Shown here piece after piece: positions 49,256 through 59,300 of a stretch of 64,000 nt of DNA. Source of the DNA: Dyadobacter sp. CY347. Its GTDB lineage: Bacteria; Bacteroidota; Bacteroidia; Cytophagales; Spirosomataceae. The DNA lies in assembly GCF_021502655.1 (NCBI RefSeq), contig NZ_JAKFFT010000007.1:186001-250000 (forward strand), in the 5' to 3' direction. The position numbers were made by a program, and so were the translations under genes. The notes beneath the pieces are model-generated. The model was not told the origin of the DNA and searched no databases. It saw nothing but the letters and a program-made list of their open reading frames with translations. Within the stretch, counting starts at the first letter, position 1. The number at the start of each line of letters is the position of its first letter.

Positions 49256-50170
49256 CTACTTTAAGATGTCTTTCAGCGCTTTACCGAGGTCGTCATATTG
49301 ATACTGAAAGTCTGTTTCCTTTGCAATTCTTTCATTGACCAAATAGCTGCTTCCCAGCACAACGCTGGCCATTTCCCCAAAAACGAGCTTTAAGCCAAAT
49401 GCCGGAACATTGGGCAACCATTGCGGCTTGCCTAATGCAATGCAAATTTGTTTGGTAAGATCCTCATTGGTAACGGGCTGGCCTGTAATCGCATTGTAAG
49501 CACCTTCCCAGGATTCTTTTTCCATGGCATCAATATACATTTGACAAATGTCGTCGATGTGGATCCAGGAAACCCATTGTTTTCCGGAGCCTAATGGTGC
49601 GCCAAAGCCTAGTTTTGCCGGAGCGGCCATTTTTGGGATCGCGCCGCCTTCGTTGCTGAGCACAATTCCGGTCCTCAACTTTACGGTCCTGATCCCTAAT
49701 GCCGCAATGTCGTCGGCAGCTTTTTCCCAAACGATGGTTACGTGTGAGAGAAAATCATTGTTAGGAGGCGTGTTTTCTGTGTTATGGATATTGCCCGTAT
49801 CTTCACCATAATAACTGCTTCCCGAAGCGGAAATGAATGCGGCAGGACGAATGTTCTTTTCAACTAACTTTTTGCGGATCAATCCGATCGTTTCCGTGCG
49901 GCTGGTAATGATCGTTTTTTTACGCTCTTCCGTCCAGCGGCCCTCCGCCACACCTGCACCCGCCAGGTGGATCAGGTAATCTGTGTTTTCAAGCGCGTTT
50001 TCTTCAATATAACCTTTCTCAACATCCCATTCAAAAACCTGGACCGATGGAATATTTGTCTTCTTCCGGCTCAGATACGCCACTTCATAACCCTTTGTGA
50101 GCAGGAGCTGGGTCAGTCTTTTGCCGATGAGGCCCGTTCCTCCGGTGATTAATACTTTTTTGCCTTTCAT
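49256..50170 (-). CDS. TIGR01777-family NAD(P)-dependent epimerase
   Basis: 304 residues. A short-chain dehydrogenase-like extended Rossmann fold with ITGGTGLIGKRLTQLLL, IHLAGAGVAEGRW, SASGSSYYG and a C-terminal DUF1731 region. The E. coli YfcH and plant homologues are linked to cell-division or chloroplast functions without a known substrate. It sits between M61 and the PlsC-like gene, likely co-transcribed with the latter (55-base gap). Confidence 0.88.
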   Translation of the reverse strand: MKGKKVLITGGTGLIGKRLTQLLLTKGYEVAYLSRKKTNIPSVQVFEWDVEKGYIEENALENTDYLIHLAGAGVAEGRWTEERKKTIITSRTETIGLIRKKLVEKNIRPAAFISASGSSYYGEDTGNIHNTENTPPNNDFLSHVTIVWEKAADDIAALGIRTVKLRTGIVLSNEGGAIPKMAAPAKLGFGAPLGSGKQWVSWIHIDDICQMYIDAMEKESWEGAYNAITGQPVTNEDLTKQICIALGKPQWLPNVPAFGLKLVFGEMASVVLGSSYLVNERIAKETDFQYQYDDLGKALKDILK

Positions 50171-50225
50171 TGGAGTTCAGTGGGATGGGGAGACTTTATT
50201 TACGCGGGGAATACGTTTTCGGATG

Positions 50226-51044
50226 TCAGGCTTGGGGAATCGCGGCTGAGCCGTCCTTCGGTGGTTCCTGTTCAATCGCTTTCGTGACACGCTCGATCAT
50301 ACTTTCGAGCGATTCGTCGGGCAGAAAATGCATAGGTGGTTTGAAATGCACCGTCAGCTTTGTATTTCTTTTCTTAAATCGTAAGCCTTTTTTATCAAAT
50401 GCCCTTCTGAATCCATTGATAACGACCGGGATCACAATAGGTTGATGGTCTTTGATCAAATGTGCCGTCCCTTTACGCACGGGTGCATAAGGCTTTGTAG
50501 TGCCTTGTGGAAAGCTCACAACCCAGCCATGTTTCAGGCCCATTCCGATTTTGTCCTGGGCACCATTATCCAATTCCCGCTTCACATTCTCGCCATTCGC
50601 GCGCCAGGAACGTTCAATGGTGATGGCGCCGCCTATGCTGAATAATTTGGGTAAAATCCCTTCTTTCATAGTCTCCGAAGCGGCCACATAATAGCATCTT
50701 GCGCGGGGAGAAAATAAATAGAACGGCGGCGAAATGGTGTCTTTATAACCCCATTTGGTTGCACAAAAAATATGGTAAAAAGCAATTACATCCGCGAAGT
50801 AGGTTTGATGATTGGATAGAAAAAGCACGCCATTATCGGGAAGTTCAATGAGCTGGTCGCTGCCGATGATTTCTATTTTATTAACAGCCGTATATCGGTA
50901 ATAGGTAAACCATCCGATGATGAAAATGATAATGCGTTTGAAAATCAGATAATTACCAAAAGGATCCTGCTCGAAAATACCCATAAAGTCAAATCGCACC
51001 AACCACGCAGGCAACAGGCTGAAAGTACTTTTTTTCGGATGCAT
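50226..51044 (-). CDS. PlsC-like 1-acyl-glycerol-3-phosphate acyltransferase
   Basis: 272 residues with one hydrophobic anchor near residues 36-47. Acyltransferase blocks: SNHQTYFADV at about 77-86 (His79 and Asp85, five residues apart instead of the usual four) and SFPQGTTKPYAPV at 177-189 (Gln180 where FPEGT has Glu). It probably acylates lysophosphatidate or another lipid head, but the changed motifs leave the reaction open. It is divergent from the M48 protease gene across 228 AT-rich bases; that gap holds promoter-like TTAGTTTG. Confidence 0.75.
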   Translation of the reverse strand: MHPKKSTFSLLPAWLVRFDFMGIFEQDPFGNYLIFKRIIIFIIGWFTYYRYTAVNKIEIIGSDQLIELPDNGVLFLSNHQTYFADVIAFYHIFCATKWGYKDTISPPFYLFSPRARCYYVAASETMKEGILPKLFSIGGAITIERSWRANGENVKRELDNGAQDKIGMGLKHGWVVSFPQGTTKPYAPVRKGTAHLIKDHQPIVIPVVINGFRRAFDKKGLRFKKRNTKLTVHFKPPMHFLPDESLESMIERVTKAIEQEPPKDGSAAIPQA

Positions 51045-51272
51045 AGTGTAATTGTATTTTCAGTTGTCCTTGCTGAACCGGCGTCTGCCCTTATTGAAAA
51101 TTTTGTACCAATTTGGCGTAATTTAGATAATTAGCACAGTTAATATAAAATATATTTAGTTTGCACACCATCCGGTTTTTTTGCCGTTTAACATTGGCAT
51201 GATTCTTTCGATCGGTCCATAGACATTTAATTTTTTGAATAACGCTCTCGTTTGTCTTTCTTTTTTAATTGT

Positions 51273-52742
51273 ATGAAAATGAAATTTCAATTTCACATTG
51301 TTCTGTGCCTCGTGGGTGCAGGTTTCCTGTCCGGCTGTTCCAAAAATCCGGTTACCGGAAAGAAGGAAATTATCTTTATGTCGAAGGAAAAGGAAATAGC
51401 GCTTGGCGCCGAATCCCACCCGTCGATTGTTGCTACAATGGGCATTTATGACGATAAAAACCTGAATGCCTTCATTAATGAGAAGGGAAAAGCGATGGCC
51501 AACATCTCACACAGGCCCGATTTACCGTATCAATTTTTCATAGTTGACTCACCGGTTGTGAATGCATTTGCTGTGCCTGGCGGTTACGTATACTTTACAA
51601 GGGGGATCATGGCGCATTTTAATAATGAAGCCGAATTTGCGGGTGTGTTAGGTCACGAAATCGGCCACATTACAGCGCGACATTCCGCACGTCAGCAAAC
51701 TTCCCAGATCTTTGGTCAGGTAGGATTAATGGCTGGAATGGTGCTTTCCGAAACGGTGCGCGGGCTTGCAGATCAGACGCAGCAGGCTTTGGGCTTATTA
51801 CTGTTGAGTTATAGTCGCGAGCATGAAACGGAGTCGGATAAAATTGGTGTGGAATATTCCAGCAAGATTGGCTACGATGCGCACGAGATGGCTGATTTCT
51901 TTGGCACATTGAAAAAAATAAGTGAAAAAGCGGGTCAGAGCATTCCTACCTTCCAATCGACCCACCCGGATCCGGGAGGCAGACAAACAAAGGTTGAAAA
52001 GCTGGCGACAGAATATCAGAAAGCAAATCCAGCTAAATATAATGTAAACCGCGACGCTTACTTGCGTAAAATTGAAGGCATCATTTACGGAACGGATCCT
52101 AAACAAGGGTTTGTGGAAAACGGCCAGTTCTATCATCCTGAGCTGAAATTCCAGTTGCCTGTTCCAAGTGGCTGGCAGTATGAAAATTCACCGGCGCAAT
52201 TCCAGATGGCTGCAAAGGATGGCAAATCTATGATGCTTTTTATGCTTGCTCCGGGCAAAAGCCTGGAAGAAGCAAGTGCGGCAGTGATCAAAAATTACAG
52301 CTTGCAGGTTTCGGAAAATAATAAAACTACAATCAACGGAAATCCTGCGATCGCAATGATTTCTACGCAAGCTGCTCAAACTCAATCTGGTCAGCCAGCG
52401 GCGGCAACTGCGAATTCTATCCAGGTTGCTACGTGGCTGATCCAGTACGGCGGTAACATTTATGCGATTCATGGCGTGGCGCAGGCTGCGAATTTTGCAG
52501 GTAATGTCGGTCAGTTCAAATCGGTTGCGCAAGGATTCAAATCGGTTACAGATGGAAGCATTCTCAACCGCAAGCCGGACCGTATCAGGATCAAAACCGT
52601 TGGGCGTGATGGTTCGTTGAAGGATGCGTTAAAGGATTTCAATCAGCAGGATAAGCAGATGGATGAACTGGCGATAATCAATGGTATGTCGCTTTCAGAT
52701 AAGGTGACGAAAGGGATGCTGATTAAAACGCTTAGTAAGTAA
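51273..52742 (+). CDS. M48-family metalloprotease lipoprotein
   Basis: 489 residues from the ATG at 51273 (a TTG upstream is also in frame). The signal peptide ends in LSGC, a lipobox, so it is a periplasm-facing lipoprotein. The zinc motif HEIGH lies in GVLGHEIGHITARHSARQQT, with the third ligand in HETESDKIGVEY. The C-terminal part lacks the TPR of BepA and ends in a LysM-like block (KTVGRDGSLKDALKDF, NGMSLSDKVTKGMLIKTL). It likely degrades or matures envelope proteins. A repeat array begins 15 bases after the stop. Confidence 0.92.
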   Translation: MKMKFQFHIVLCLVGAGFLSGCSKNPVTGKKEIIFMSKEKEIALGAESHPSIVATMGIYDDKNLNAFINEKGKAMANISHRPDLPYQFFIVDSPVVNAFAVPGGYVYFTRGIMAHFNNEAEFAGVLGHEIGHITARHSARQQTSQIFGQVGLMAGMVLSETVRGLADQTQQALGLLLLSYSREHETESDKIGVEYSSKIGYDAHEMADFFGTLKKISEKAGQSIPTFQSTHPDPGGRQTKVEKLATEYQKANPAKYNVNRDAYLRKIEGIIYGTDPKQGFVENGQFYHPELKFQLPVPSGWQYENSPAQFQMAAKDGKSMMLFMLAPGKSLEEASAAVIKNYSLQVSENNKTTINGNPAIAMISTQAAQTQSGQPAAATANSIQVATWLIQYGGNIYAIHGVAQAANFAGNVGQFKSVAQGFKSVTDGSILNRKPDRIRIKTVGRDGSLKDALKDFNQQDKQMDELAIINGMSLSDKVTKGMLIKTLSK

Positions 52743-52756
52743 GATAGCACTTTGAC

Positions 52757-53205
52757 TTCCTGGCGTCACTTAGCCTCCGGCCAGAAACTCCGTCAGGAGT
52801 GGCACATGTTCTACCCTGGGGCTCAAGCCCCAGGGTCTCAAATCGGTCGTGACTGACGTCACTTAACCTCCGGCCAGAAACTCCGTCAGGGGTGGCCCAT
52901 GTTCTACCCTGGGGCTCAAGCCCCAGGTTCTCAAATCGGTCGTGACTGACGTCACTTAGCCTCCGGCCAGAAACTCCGTCAGGAGTGGCCCATGTTCTAC
53001 CCTGGGGCTCAAGCCCCAGGTTCTCAAATCTGTCGTGACTGACGTCACTTAGCCTCCGGCCAGAAACTCCGTCAGAGGTGGCACATGTTCCAAGCCCCAG
53101 GTTCTAAAATCGGCCGTGACTGACGTCACTTAACCTCCCCTCAAAACCCCGTCAGGGGTGCCAAATCTCCCACCCCTGGATTTCAATCCAGGGAAAGACA
53201 GAAAC
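52757..53205. repeat. 93-bp tandem repeat array with internal palindromes (five copies)
   Basis: The anchor GTCACTTA (the first copy is within GGCGTCACTTAG) begins at 52765, 52858, 52951, 53044 and 53124, giving periods of 93, 93, 93 and 80 bases; the fourth unit lacks a 13-base stretch. Most units contain the palindrome CCTGGGGCTCAAGCCCCAGG and a TGACGTCA core. The last unit is diverged and ends in the variant palindrome CCTGGATTTCAATCCAGG at about 53175-53193. It fills the gap between the M48 gene and the efflux operon. No ORF in it is credible. Confidence 0.9.
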
Positions 53206-53219
53206 TTTTCCAAAAAACA

Positions 53220-53251
53220 TTTGGTTGACATGTCAACGTATTATACATTTG
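53220..53251 (+). promoter_or_regulatory. Promoter of the marR gene with embedded palindromic operator
   Basis: TTTG at 53220-53223 and TACATTTG at 53244-53251 match the Bacteroidota -33 and -7 elements with 20 bases between them. The spacer holds a perfect 12-base palindrome, TTGACATGTCAA, at 53225-53236, an ideal place for MarR to block RNA polymerase. Confidence 0.7.
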
Positions 53252-53282
53252 TATTATGAACGCGACACATCCTAAGTTCTTT

Positions 53283-53726
53283 ATGAACATCAAAGAAGAC
53301 ATGAAGAACTCCCTGCAATTCAAGCTGGGCGTTGTGACGAAGATTGTCTTTAAGAAAATGAATGCGCAGTTGGTGCAGGAAGGCATTCCGGTCCTGGCTG
53401 AGCAATTGCCGATCTTGATGGTTGTATATTTTCAGGAACAACCGATGACGCAGCAAGACATTGCTAATCTTTTACAAAAGGATAAAGCAGGCATTCAGCG
53501 TTCGGTGCAAACATTGTATAAAGATGGTTTTCTTAAAATAGAAAGTGATATAGAGGACAAAAGAAAGAATCTGGTAACCTTGACAGCGAGCGGAAAGTTT
53601 GTCTGCGAACGCATTCAGGCATTGGTAATCGCGTTCGATAACCAGGTTATGGAACATTTTTCTGAATCTGAATGGAAGACATTCGTTGGGTATCTGGACA
53701 AGGTTGCCGCTGTTGTTGAAAAATAA
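53283..53726 (+). CDS. MarR-family regulator of the efflux operon
   Basis: 147 residues from the ATG at 53283. The ATG at 53256 is also in frame but lies only five bases after the -7 element, so the transcript would be almost leaderless there. The winged helix-turn-helix core is MTQQDIANLLQKDKAGIQRS, with the wing at IEDKRKNLVTLTASGK and dimer helices on both sides. It lies 85 bases before a TolC/adaptor/RND operon, which it probably represses until a toxic ligand binds. Confidence 0.88.
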   Translation: MNIKEDMKNSLQFKLGVVTKIVFKKMNAQLVQEGIPVLAEQLPILMVVYFQEQPMTQQDIANLLQKDKAGIQRSVQTLYKDGFLKIESDIEDKRKNLVTLTASGKFVCERIQALVIAFDNQVMEHFSESEWKTFVGYLDKVAAVVEK

Positions 53727-53743
53727 AAAAATTTATATAAATA

Positions 53744-53773
53744 GTTGATAGGTCACCAGTAGACGGGTCAACT
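53744..53773 (+). promoter_or_regulatory. Operator-like half sites before the efflux genes
   Basis: TTGATAGGTCAC at 53745-53756 matches 9 of 12 bases of the palindrome in the marR promoter. The inverted half GGGTCAACT follows at 53765-53773. A TATTATTG element at 53793-53800 is a possible -7 site 11 bases before the TolC ATG. Confidence 0.4.
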
Positions 53774-53810
53774 AAAATCGAGTTTTAGCCACTATTATTG
53801 AAAAGAACGA

Positions 53811-55139
53811 ATGAAAAGTAAATGGATTATCGCAATCCTCGCAATCGCAACCTCACTTCCGGCTTGGGCGCAGACCCGGCTTACCTTGAAGGATTGCATT
53901 GCATATGGAATCAAGAATAACGGAAACATCAAGATCGCGCAATACAAGGAAAGCATTGCCGTGCAGCAGGGTAGGGAAGCACTGGCCGGTTATCTGCCGC
54001 AAGTTGCGGGAAATGGGGCGCTCGATGATAACATTAAGCTGCAATCCACTGTTTTGCCGGGCGCACTTTTTGGTGGTGAAGACAGGCGTGTTGCATTGGG
54101 GACCAAATATTCGACCAACGTTTCTGCCCAGGCCGATCAGGTGATTTTTGACCAGGCGTTGCTCGTGGGCATCAAGGCCAACAAGCCAAACCTCGAAAAC
54201 GCAGCATTAAATGCACGCAGAACCGAGGAAACGATCATTTTTAATGTTACCGACGCTTATTACCAGGTTTTCGTAACGCAAGCGCAAATCGATCTGCTAA
54301 GGGATAACCTCGAAAAAACCCAGCAGATCCTGGGCACATTGCAGTTGCAACTGGATAATGGTGTGATTAAGAAAGTGGATTTTGACCGCACGCAGGTGAG
54401 TTTGAATAACATCAAATCGCAGCTTACCCTGGCAGAAAGCAACCTTGTACTTTCTCAAAACCAGCTGAAATTCCAAATGGGCATGCCACTGAGCGAGCAG
54501 CTTGAACTGACGGACAATCCATTGAACCAGCCATTTAAATTAGTAGAGCCAGATAAATTCGACGTTGCCAGCTTAACCGATTTTAAAATCCAGAATGTGA
54601 ATATGCAATTGCAATCACTTGAAAAAGAGCGGATCAAAGCGGGTTATCTGCCTAAACTATCTGTTTATGGAAGATATGGTATGCAGTCATTGGGACAGAA
54701 CCTGGGCGAGTCGTGGGGTAACTGGTTTAGTTTCGGCGCTATTGGCGTGAAATTATCCATTCCGATCTTTGACAGTTTCAGAAGAGACGCGCAGTACAAA
54801 CAAGCGGACCTGAATCTTTTGACACAACAAGAAGAATTGAAACTGAATGTTCAGAACTACGAACTGCAAAATCACAATGCAACCACGCAACTCCAAAAAG
54901 CCAAGCTGAATTTGGGAAATGACGAAAGCAACGTGACGCTCGCCAAGGAAGTTTACGATGTCACTACACTTCAATATAAAGAAGGAACGGTAACATTATC
55001 AGATCTGCTCAACGCAGAAACATCTTACAAGGAAGCGCAAAGCAACTATATCAACTCAATGCTAAGCTATTACCAAGCGAAACTAGGCATAGAGCAATCA
55101 CAAGGAAGTCTTAACGCGTTCTACACGGGATTACCGTAA
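53811..55139 (+). CDS. TolC-family outer-membrane efflux channel
   Basis: 442 residues. A signal peptide (KWIIAILAIATSLPAWAQ) is followed by two OEP repeats of long alpha-helical hairpins and short strands (GREALAGYLPQVAGNG, KAGYLPKLSVYGRYGM). It is predicted to form the trimeric outer-membrane duct for the downstream RND pump. First structural gene of the operon, 101 bases before the adaptor gene; the gap has a short 8-base tandem repeat. Confidence 0.93.
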   Translation: MKSKWIIAILAIATSLPAWAQTRLTLKDCIAYGIKNNGNIKIAQYKESIAVQQGREALAGYLPQVAGNGALDDNIKLQSTVLPGALFGGEDRRVALGTKYSTNVSAQADQVIFDQALLVGIKANKPNLENAALNARRTEETIIFNVTDAYYQVFVTQAQIDLLRDNLEKTQQILGTLQLQLDNGVIKKVDFDRTQVSLNNIKSQLTLAESNLVLSQNQLKFQMGMPLSEQLELTDNPLNQPFKLVEPDKFDVASLTDFKIQNVNMQLQSLEKERIKAGYLPKLSVYGRYGMQSLGQNLGESWGNWFSFGAIGVKLSIPIFDSFRRDAQYKQADLNLLTQQEELKLNVQNYELQNHNATTQLQKAKLNLGNDESNVTLAKEVYDVTTLQYKEGTVTLSDLLNAETSYKEAQSNYINSMLSYYQAKLGIEQSQGSLNAFYTGLP

Positions 55140-55174
55140 AGTAGTAAGCTGCGAGACAGTCATCCCATAAGAAC

Positions 55175-55206
55175 ATTCACTAATTCACTCATTCACTCAT
55201 TCGCAC
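55175..55206. repeat. Short 8-base tandem repeat
   Basis: Four head-to-tail copies of ATTCACTC or one- to three-base variants (55175, 55183, 55191, 55199) lie in the gap between the TolC and adaptor genes. Possibly slippage-prone; no function visible. Confidence 0.6.
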
Positions 55207-55240
55207 CGGCAACCCGGTCAGTCATTCAAAATAAATCCCT

Positions 55241-56293
55241 GTGAAACGAAAAATAATCATCATCAGCTCAATACTAGTAATCGGACTCCTTATCGGGTTC
55301 CGTCTGGTAGCCAATAAGTCCAAAATGGACGCCAAGAAAGTTATGCCGGATAACAAAAACGTTACCATTCCGGTGACGGCAGTATCAGTAAAAGAAGGCA
55401 GCACCGATCAGCAGCTTGTCCGCACCGGGAGTCTGATCCCTTTCAAGGAAGCCGAGATTATGGCGACTTCTGCGGGTAAAGTTTTGTCCGTTAAATATGA
55501 CCTCGGAAGCTACGTTTCCCAAGGCGCAACGCTTGTAAAAGTGGACAGTAAGCTGAAAGAGCTTTCATTGCAAGCAACGGAATTGAACATTAATAAATTG
55601 AAAAAAGATACGGATCGTTACAACAAGCTTCTGGCCGGAAATGCCGCAACCGAAGTGCAGGTAAATGATACGAAATACAACTACGAAAATGCATTGAACC
55701 AGGCTGAGCAGATCAAACAGCAGATCAATGATGCCGTTGTTGCAGCCCCGATCAGCGGCCGTGTGATCAAAAAGAACATTGAACCGGGTGAATTTGTGAA
55801 TGTAGGCACTTCGCTGGGAACTATCCTCGACATGTCGCGCCTGAAAGTGCAGGTTATGATCTCTGAAAATGATGTTTATAAATTGAAAGAAGGCCAGCAT
55901 GTATCAGTAGGAACGAGCATTTTTCCTGATAAAAAAATTGACGGCGTGATCTCCTACATTGCACCGCAGGGCGACGAATCTCACAATTATCCGGTGGAGA
56001 TTGTGATCAAAAACGCAAACCAGTTGCGCGCCGGTACATTCGTTTCTGTGGAATTTAAGCAAAAAAGCAGCCAGCAGGCATTGCTTATCCCAAGGAGTGC
56101 ATTGGTGGAAAGTGTGCGTAACCCATATGTCTATACTGTTGAAAATGGTTTGGCAAAACAACGCAAAATTGAAGTAGGCCGCGAATTGGGCGATAACATT
56201 GAGGTTTTGGGCGGCTTGAAATCAGGCGAAACGGTGATCACAACCGGCCAGATCAACCTGATTGACGGTGCCGCGGTTAATGTTACTAAGTAA
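55241..56293 (+). CDS. RND efflux periplasmic adaptor (membrane fusion protein)
   Basis: 350 residues from a GTG start at 55241. An N-terminal membrane anchor (IIIISSILVIGLLIGFRLV) without lipobox is followed by the lipoyl/barrel-sandwich halves (AEIMATSAGKVLSVKYDLGS and VVAAPISGRVIKKNIEPGEF), an alpha-hairpin and a beta-barrel/membrane-proximal domain (VETVI-like GLKSGETVITTGQINLIDGA). It links the inner-membrane pump to the TolC channel. 25 bases upstream of the pump gene. Confidence 0.93.
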   Translation: MKRKIIIISSILVIGLLIGFRLVANKSKMDAKKVMPDNKNVTIPVTAVSVKEGSTDQQLVRTGSLIPFKEAEIMATSAGKVLSVKYDLGSYVSQGATLVKVDSKLKELSLQATELNINKLKKDTDRYNKLLAGNAATEVQVNDTKYNYENALNQAEQIKQQINDAVVAAPISGRVIKKNIEPGEFVNVGTSLGTILDMSRLKVQVMISENDVYKLKEGQHVSVGTSIFPDKKIDGVISYIAPQGDESHNYPVEIVIKNANQLRAGTFVSVEFKQKSSQQALLIPRSALVESVRNPYVYTVENGLAKQRKIEVGRELGDNIEVLGGLKSGETVITTGQINLIDGAAVNVTK

Positions 56294-56318
56294 TTTTCAT
56301 CAGTAAACGAATTAAAAA

Positions 56319-59300
56319 ATGTCAATCACCGAAGTAGCAGTAAAGAGACCGCTCTTCATCATAGTAGTATTCACGGTGTTGATACTATTTGGTGTGATCA
56401 GCTATAAACAATTGTCTTACAACTTGTTGCCTAAATTCGAGGCCAACGTTGTAAGTGTCATGACGACCTATCGCGGCGCCGCTGCGGACGAAGTTGAAAC
56501 CAATGTTACGAAGCACATTGAAGACGCCGTTTCGGCGATCGAAGGGCTGGACCAGATCAATTCCACTTCTCAGGAAGGTGTTTCGTCTGTGGTAATCCAA
56601 TTAAAACAAGGCATCAGCGTCGATCTGGCGCAGCAGGAAGCGCAGCGTAAAGTAGAGCAGGTGATTTCTCTCTTGCCCGACGATGCGGACCGTCCCGTAA
56701 TCAACAAATTCTCAACCGATGAAATCCCGGTTTTGAGAATGGGTGTGACTGCAAATATGTCGCCCTCAGCATTATATGACCTGATCGACGACAAGCTGAA
56801 ACCGCAACTTTCCAACGTGACCGGCGTAGGCCAGGTGACGATCATCGGTGGAACCGAGCGTCAGATCCAGGTTAATATTAGTCAGGATAAATTAAAAGCA
56901 TATCGCTTGTCGATTGCGCAGGTTTCTGCGGCCATTAACAATGCAAATACTTCATTCCCAGCCGGTCAGGTGAAAACGCAGGAAGATCAGCTTTCGATTC
57001 GTTTTGATGCGAAACTGACAACTGTTGAAAACCTGAGAAATGTGATCGTAGGTCGTAATGCGACAGGCGGACAGGTGTTTTTGAAAGACATTGCCGAAGT
57101 ATTTGACGGAACAGCCGACGCGACGGCCGTGAACCACATCAATGGCAAGCCTTCCGTAGCTTTGCAGATCCAGAAACAATCCGATGCCAATGCAGTGGAC
57201 GTGAGTAAGTTGACGCGTGAGCGCCTGACGACTTTGGAAAAACAATATGCTTCCGCCGGACTGAAATTCAACATTGCTTCCGACCAATCCATTTATACAT
57301 TAGCCTCTGCGGACGCCGTGGTTTTTGACCTTGGACTTGCGGTTTTGATCGTATCCATTGTGATGTTAATGTTCCTGCACAGTTTCCGCAGTTCCATGTT
57401 CATTCTCGTGGCATTGCCATCCTCAATGATCCCAACCTTCATTTTGATGAGCCTTTTAGGTTTTTCACTCAATTTGATGACATTAATGGCCCTTTCGCTC
57501 GTGGTTGGTATCCTGGTCGATGACTCCATCGTGGTTTTGGAAAACATCAACCGCCACATGGAAATGGGTAAAAACAGATGGCAGGCCGCATTGGACGGAC
57601 GGGCGGAAATCGGCTTCACAGCCCTGGCAATCACATTGGTAGACGTTGTGGTTTTCGTGCCGCTTGCGATGACATCCGGTCTGATCGGTAACATTCTGAG
57701 GGAATTCTCGCTTGTAGTCGTGTTCTCGACATTGATGAGTCTGTTCGTCTCCTTTACATTGACCCCGCTTTTGGCTTCGCGTTTTGGTAAAATAGAAATA
57801 TTGGACAAAAACACGCTTTGGGGCAAATTGAACATTGGTTTTGAAAATTTTCTGGACCGGATCAAAGAAGAATACGGCCGGATGCTAACCTGGGTTCTGG
57901 GTCATAAAAGATATGTTTTCCTTGCGTCGCTAGCATTGATTATTGGTTCTATTGCGCTTGTTCCGGGAGGTTTCATTGGCGCGGCATTCATGCAGCAGAG
58001 CGATCGCGGCGAATTGAATGTGTCCATTGAGCTGGCGCCAACTGCATCTATTTATCAAACAAATCAGGTAGCGCAACGCGTTGAAAAGTTATTATTGAAA
58101 AGAAAAGAAGTGACCAAGGTCTTCACGAATGTAGGTTACAGCAGCAATGGTTTAGGAACAACTTCCAATGGTAACATTGCCGATCTGACTGTTCAATTGG
58201 TTGATAAAAAGGAACGTACATTATCCTCTGATGATTTTGGAACGGAGATTCAAAAACAAATTTTGCAAATCCCAGGCGTAAAAGTAACCGTTGCTCCAAC
58301 TTCCATCACTGGTAACGCAAACCAGGCGCCGATCCAGGTTGCGGTTAAAGGAACCGATATGGCCGTGATCCGTAAAACTGCGGCACAAGTGAAAGCAGTA
58401 GTAGCCTCGATTCCGGGCACCGCGAACGTTGATTATTCCGTAGATGATCCGAAGCCGGAAGTAGGCGTGCAGCTGGATCGCGAGAAAATGTCACAATTAG
58501 GCATCAATGCAGCCGAAGTAGGCGCAGCATTGCAAACCGCATTCCGCGGCGACGACCGTTCGAAGTTCAAGGAAAATGGAAAGGAATACGACATTATGGT
58601 GACGCTGGACCAATTCAACCGTTCCAAAGCCGATGACATCCGCCGACTGAGTTTTGTCAACAGCTCAGGACAAGCATTTGAATTGTCTCAATTTGCAACC
58701 GTAAGAGAAGGAATCGGCGAAAGCGTGCTGCAACGCATCGACCGTCTGTCATCCATCACCATTAATTCACAAGTCGTAGGCCGTCCTTCCGGTTCTATCG
58801 GAGCCGACATTCAGGCTAAAATGGCAACCGTAAAACTTCCAGAAGGCGTGTTCATCGAATATCGCGGTGACCTGAAAAACCAGGCCGACGCATTTGGAAG
58901 CTTAGGGTTAGCGCTTGTACTCGGCATTGTGCTCATTTACCTGATTATGGTAGCACTTTACGAAAGCACCATTTACCCATTCGTAGTGTTATTCTCAATC
59001 CCGGTTGCACTCGTAGGCGCATTAACAGCATTGGCGCTGACCATGGAAAGCTTAACCATCTTCTCGATCGTAGGTATGATCATGCTCCTCGGTCTGGTAG
59101 CCAAAAACGCCATCCTGATCGTCGATTTCACCAACCAGCTGAAAGAAGAAGGCCACGCCTTAAAGGACGCATTAATAGAAGCCGGCAAAGAACGTCTCCG
59201 CCCGATCCTGATGACCACCATCGCCATGATCGCCGGTATGCTCCCCATCGCCCTGGCTTCCGGCGACGGCGCCGAAGTAAAAAACGGCATGGCCTGGGTA

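Noticed and set aside
52757..53205. Possible CRISPR array
   Set aside because: Units are 93 bases and nearly identical along their whole length, with no unique spacers; no cas genes are near. This is a tandem repeat.
57293..57865. 190-residue minus-strand ORF inside the RND pump gene
   Set aside because: Antisense to the conserved pump coding region; its Thr/Lys/Arg-rich sequence reflects reverse reading of hydrophobic codons.
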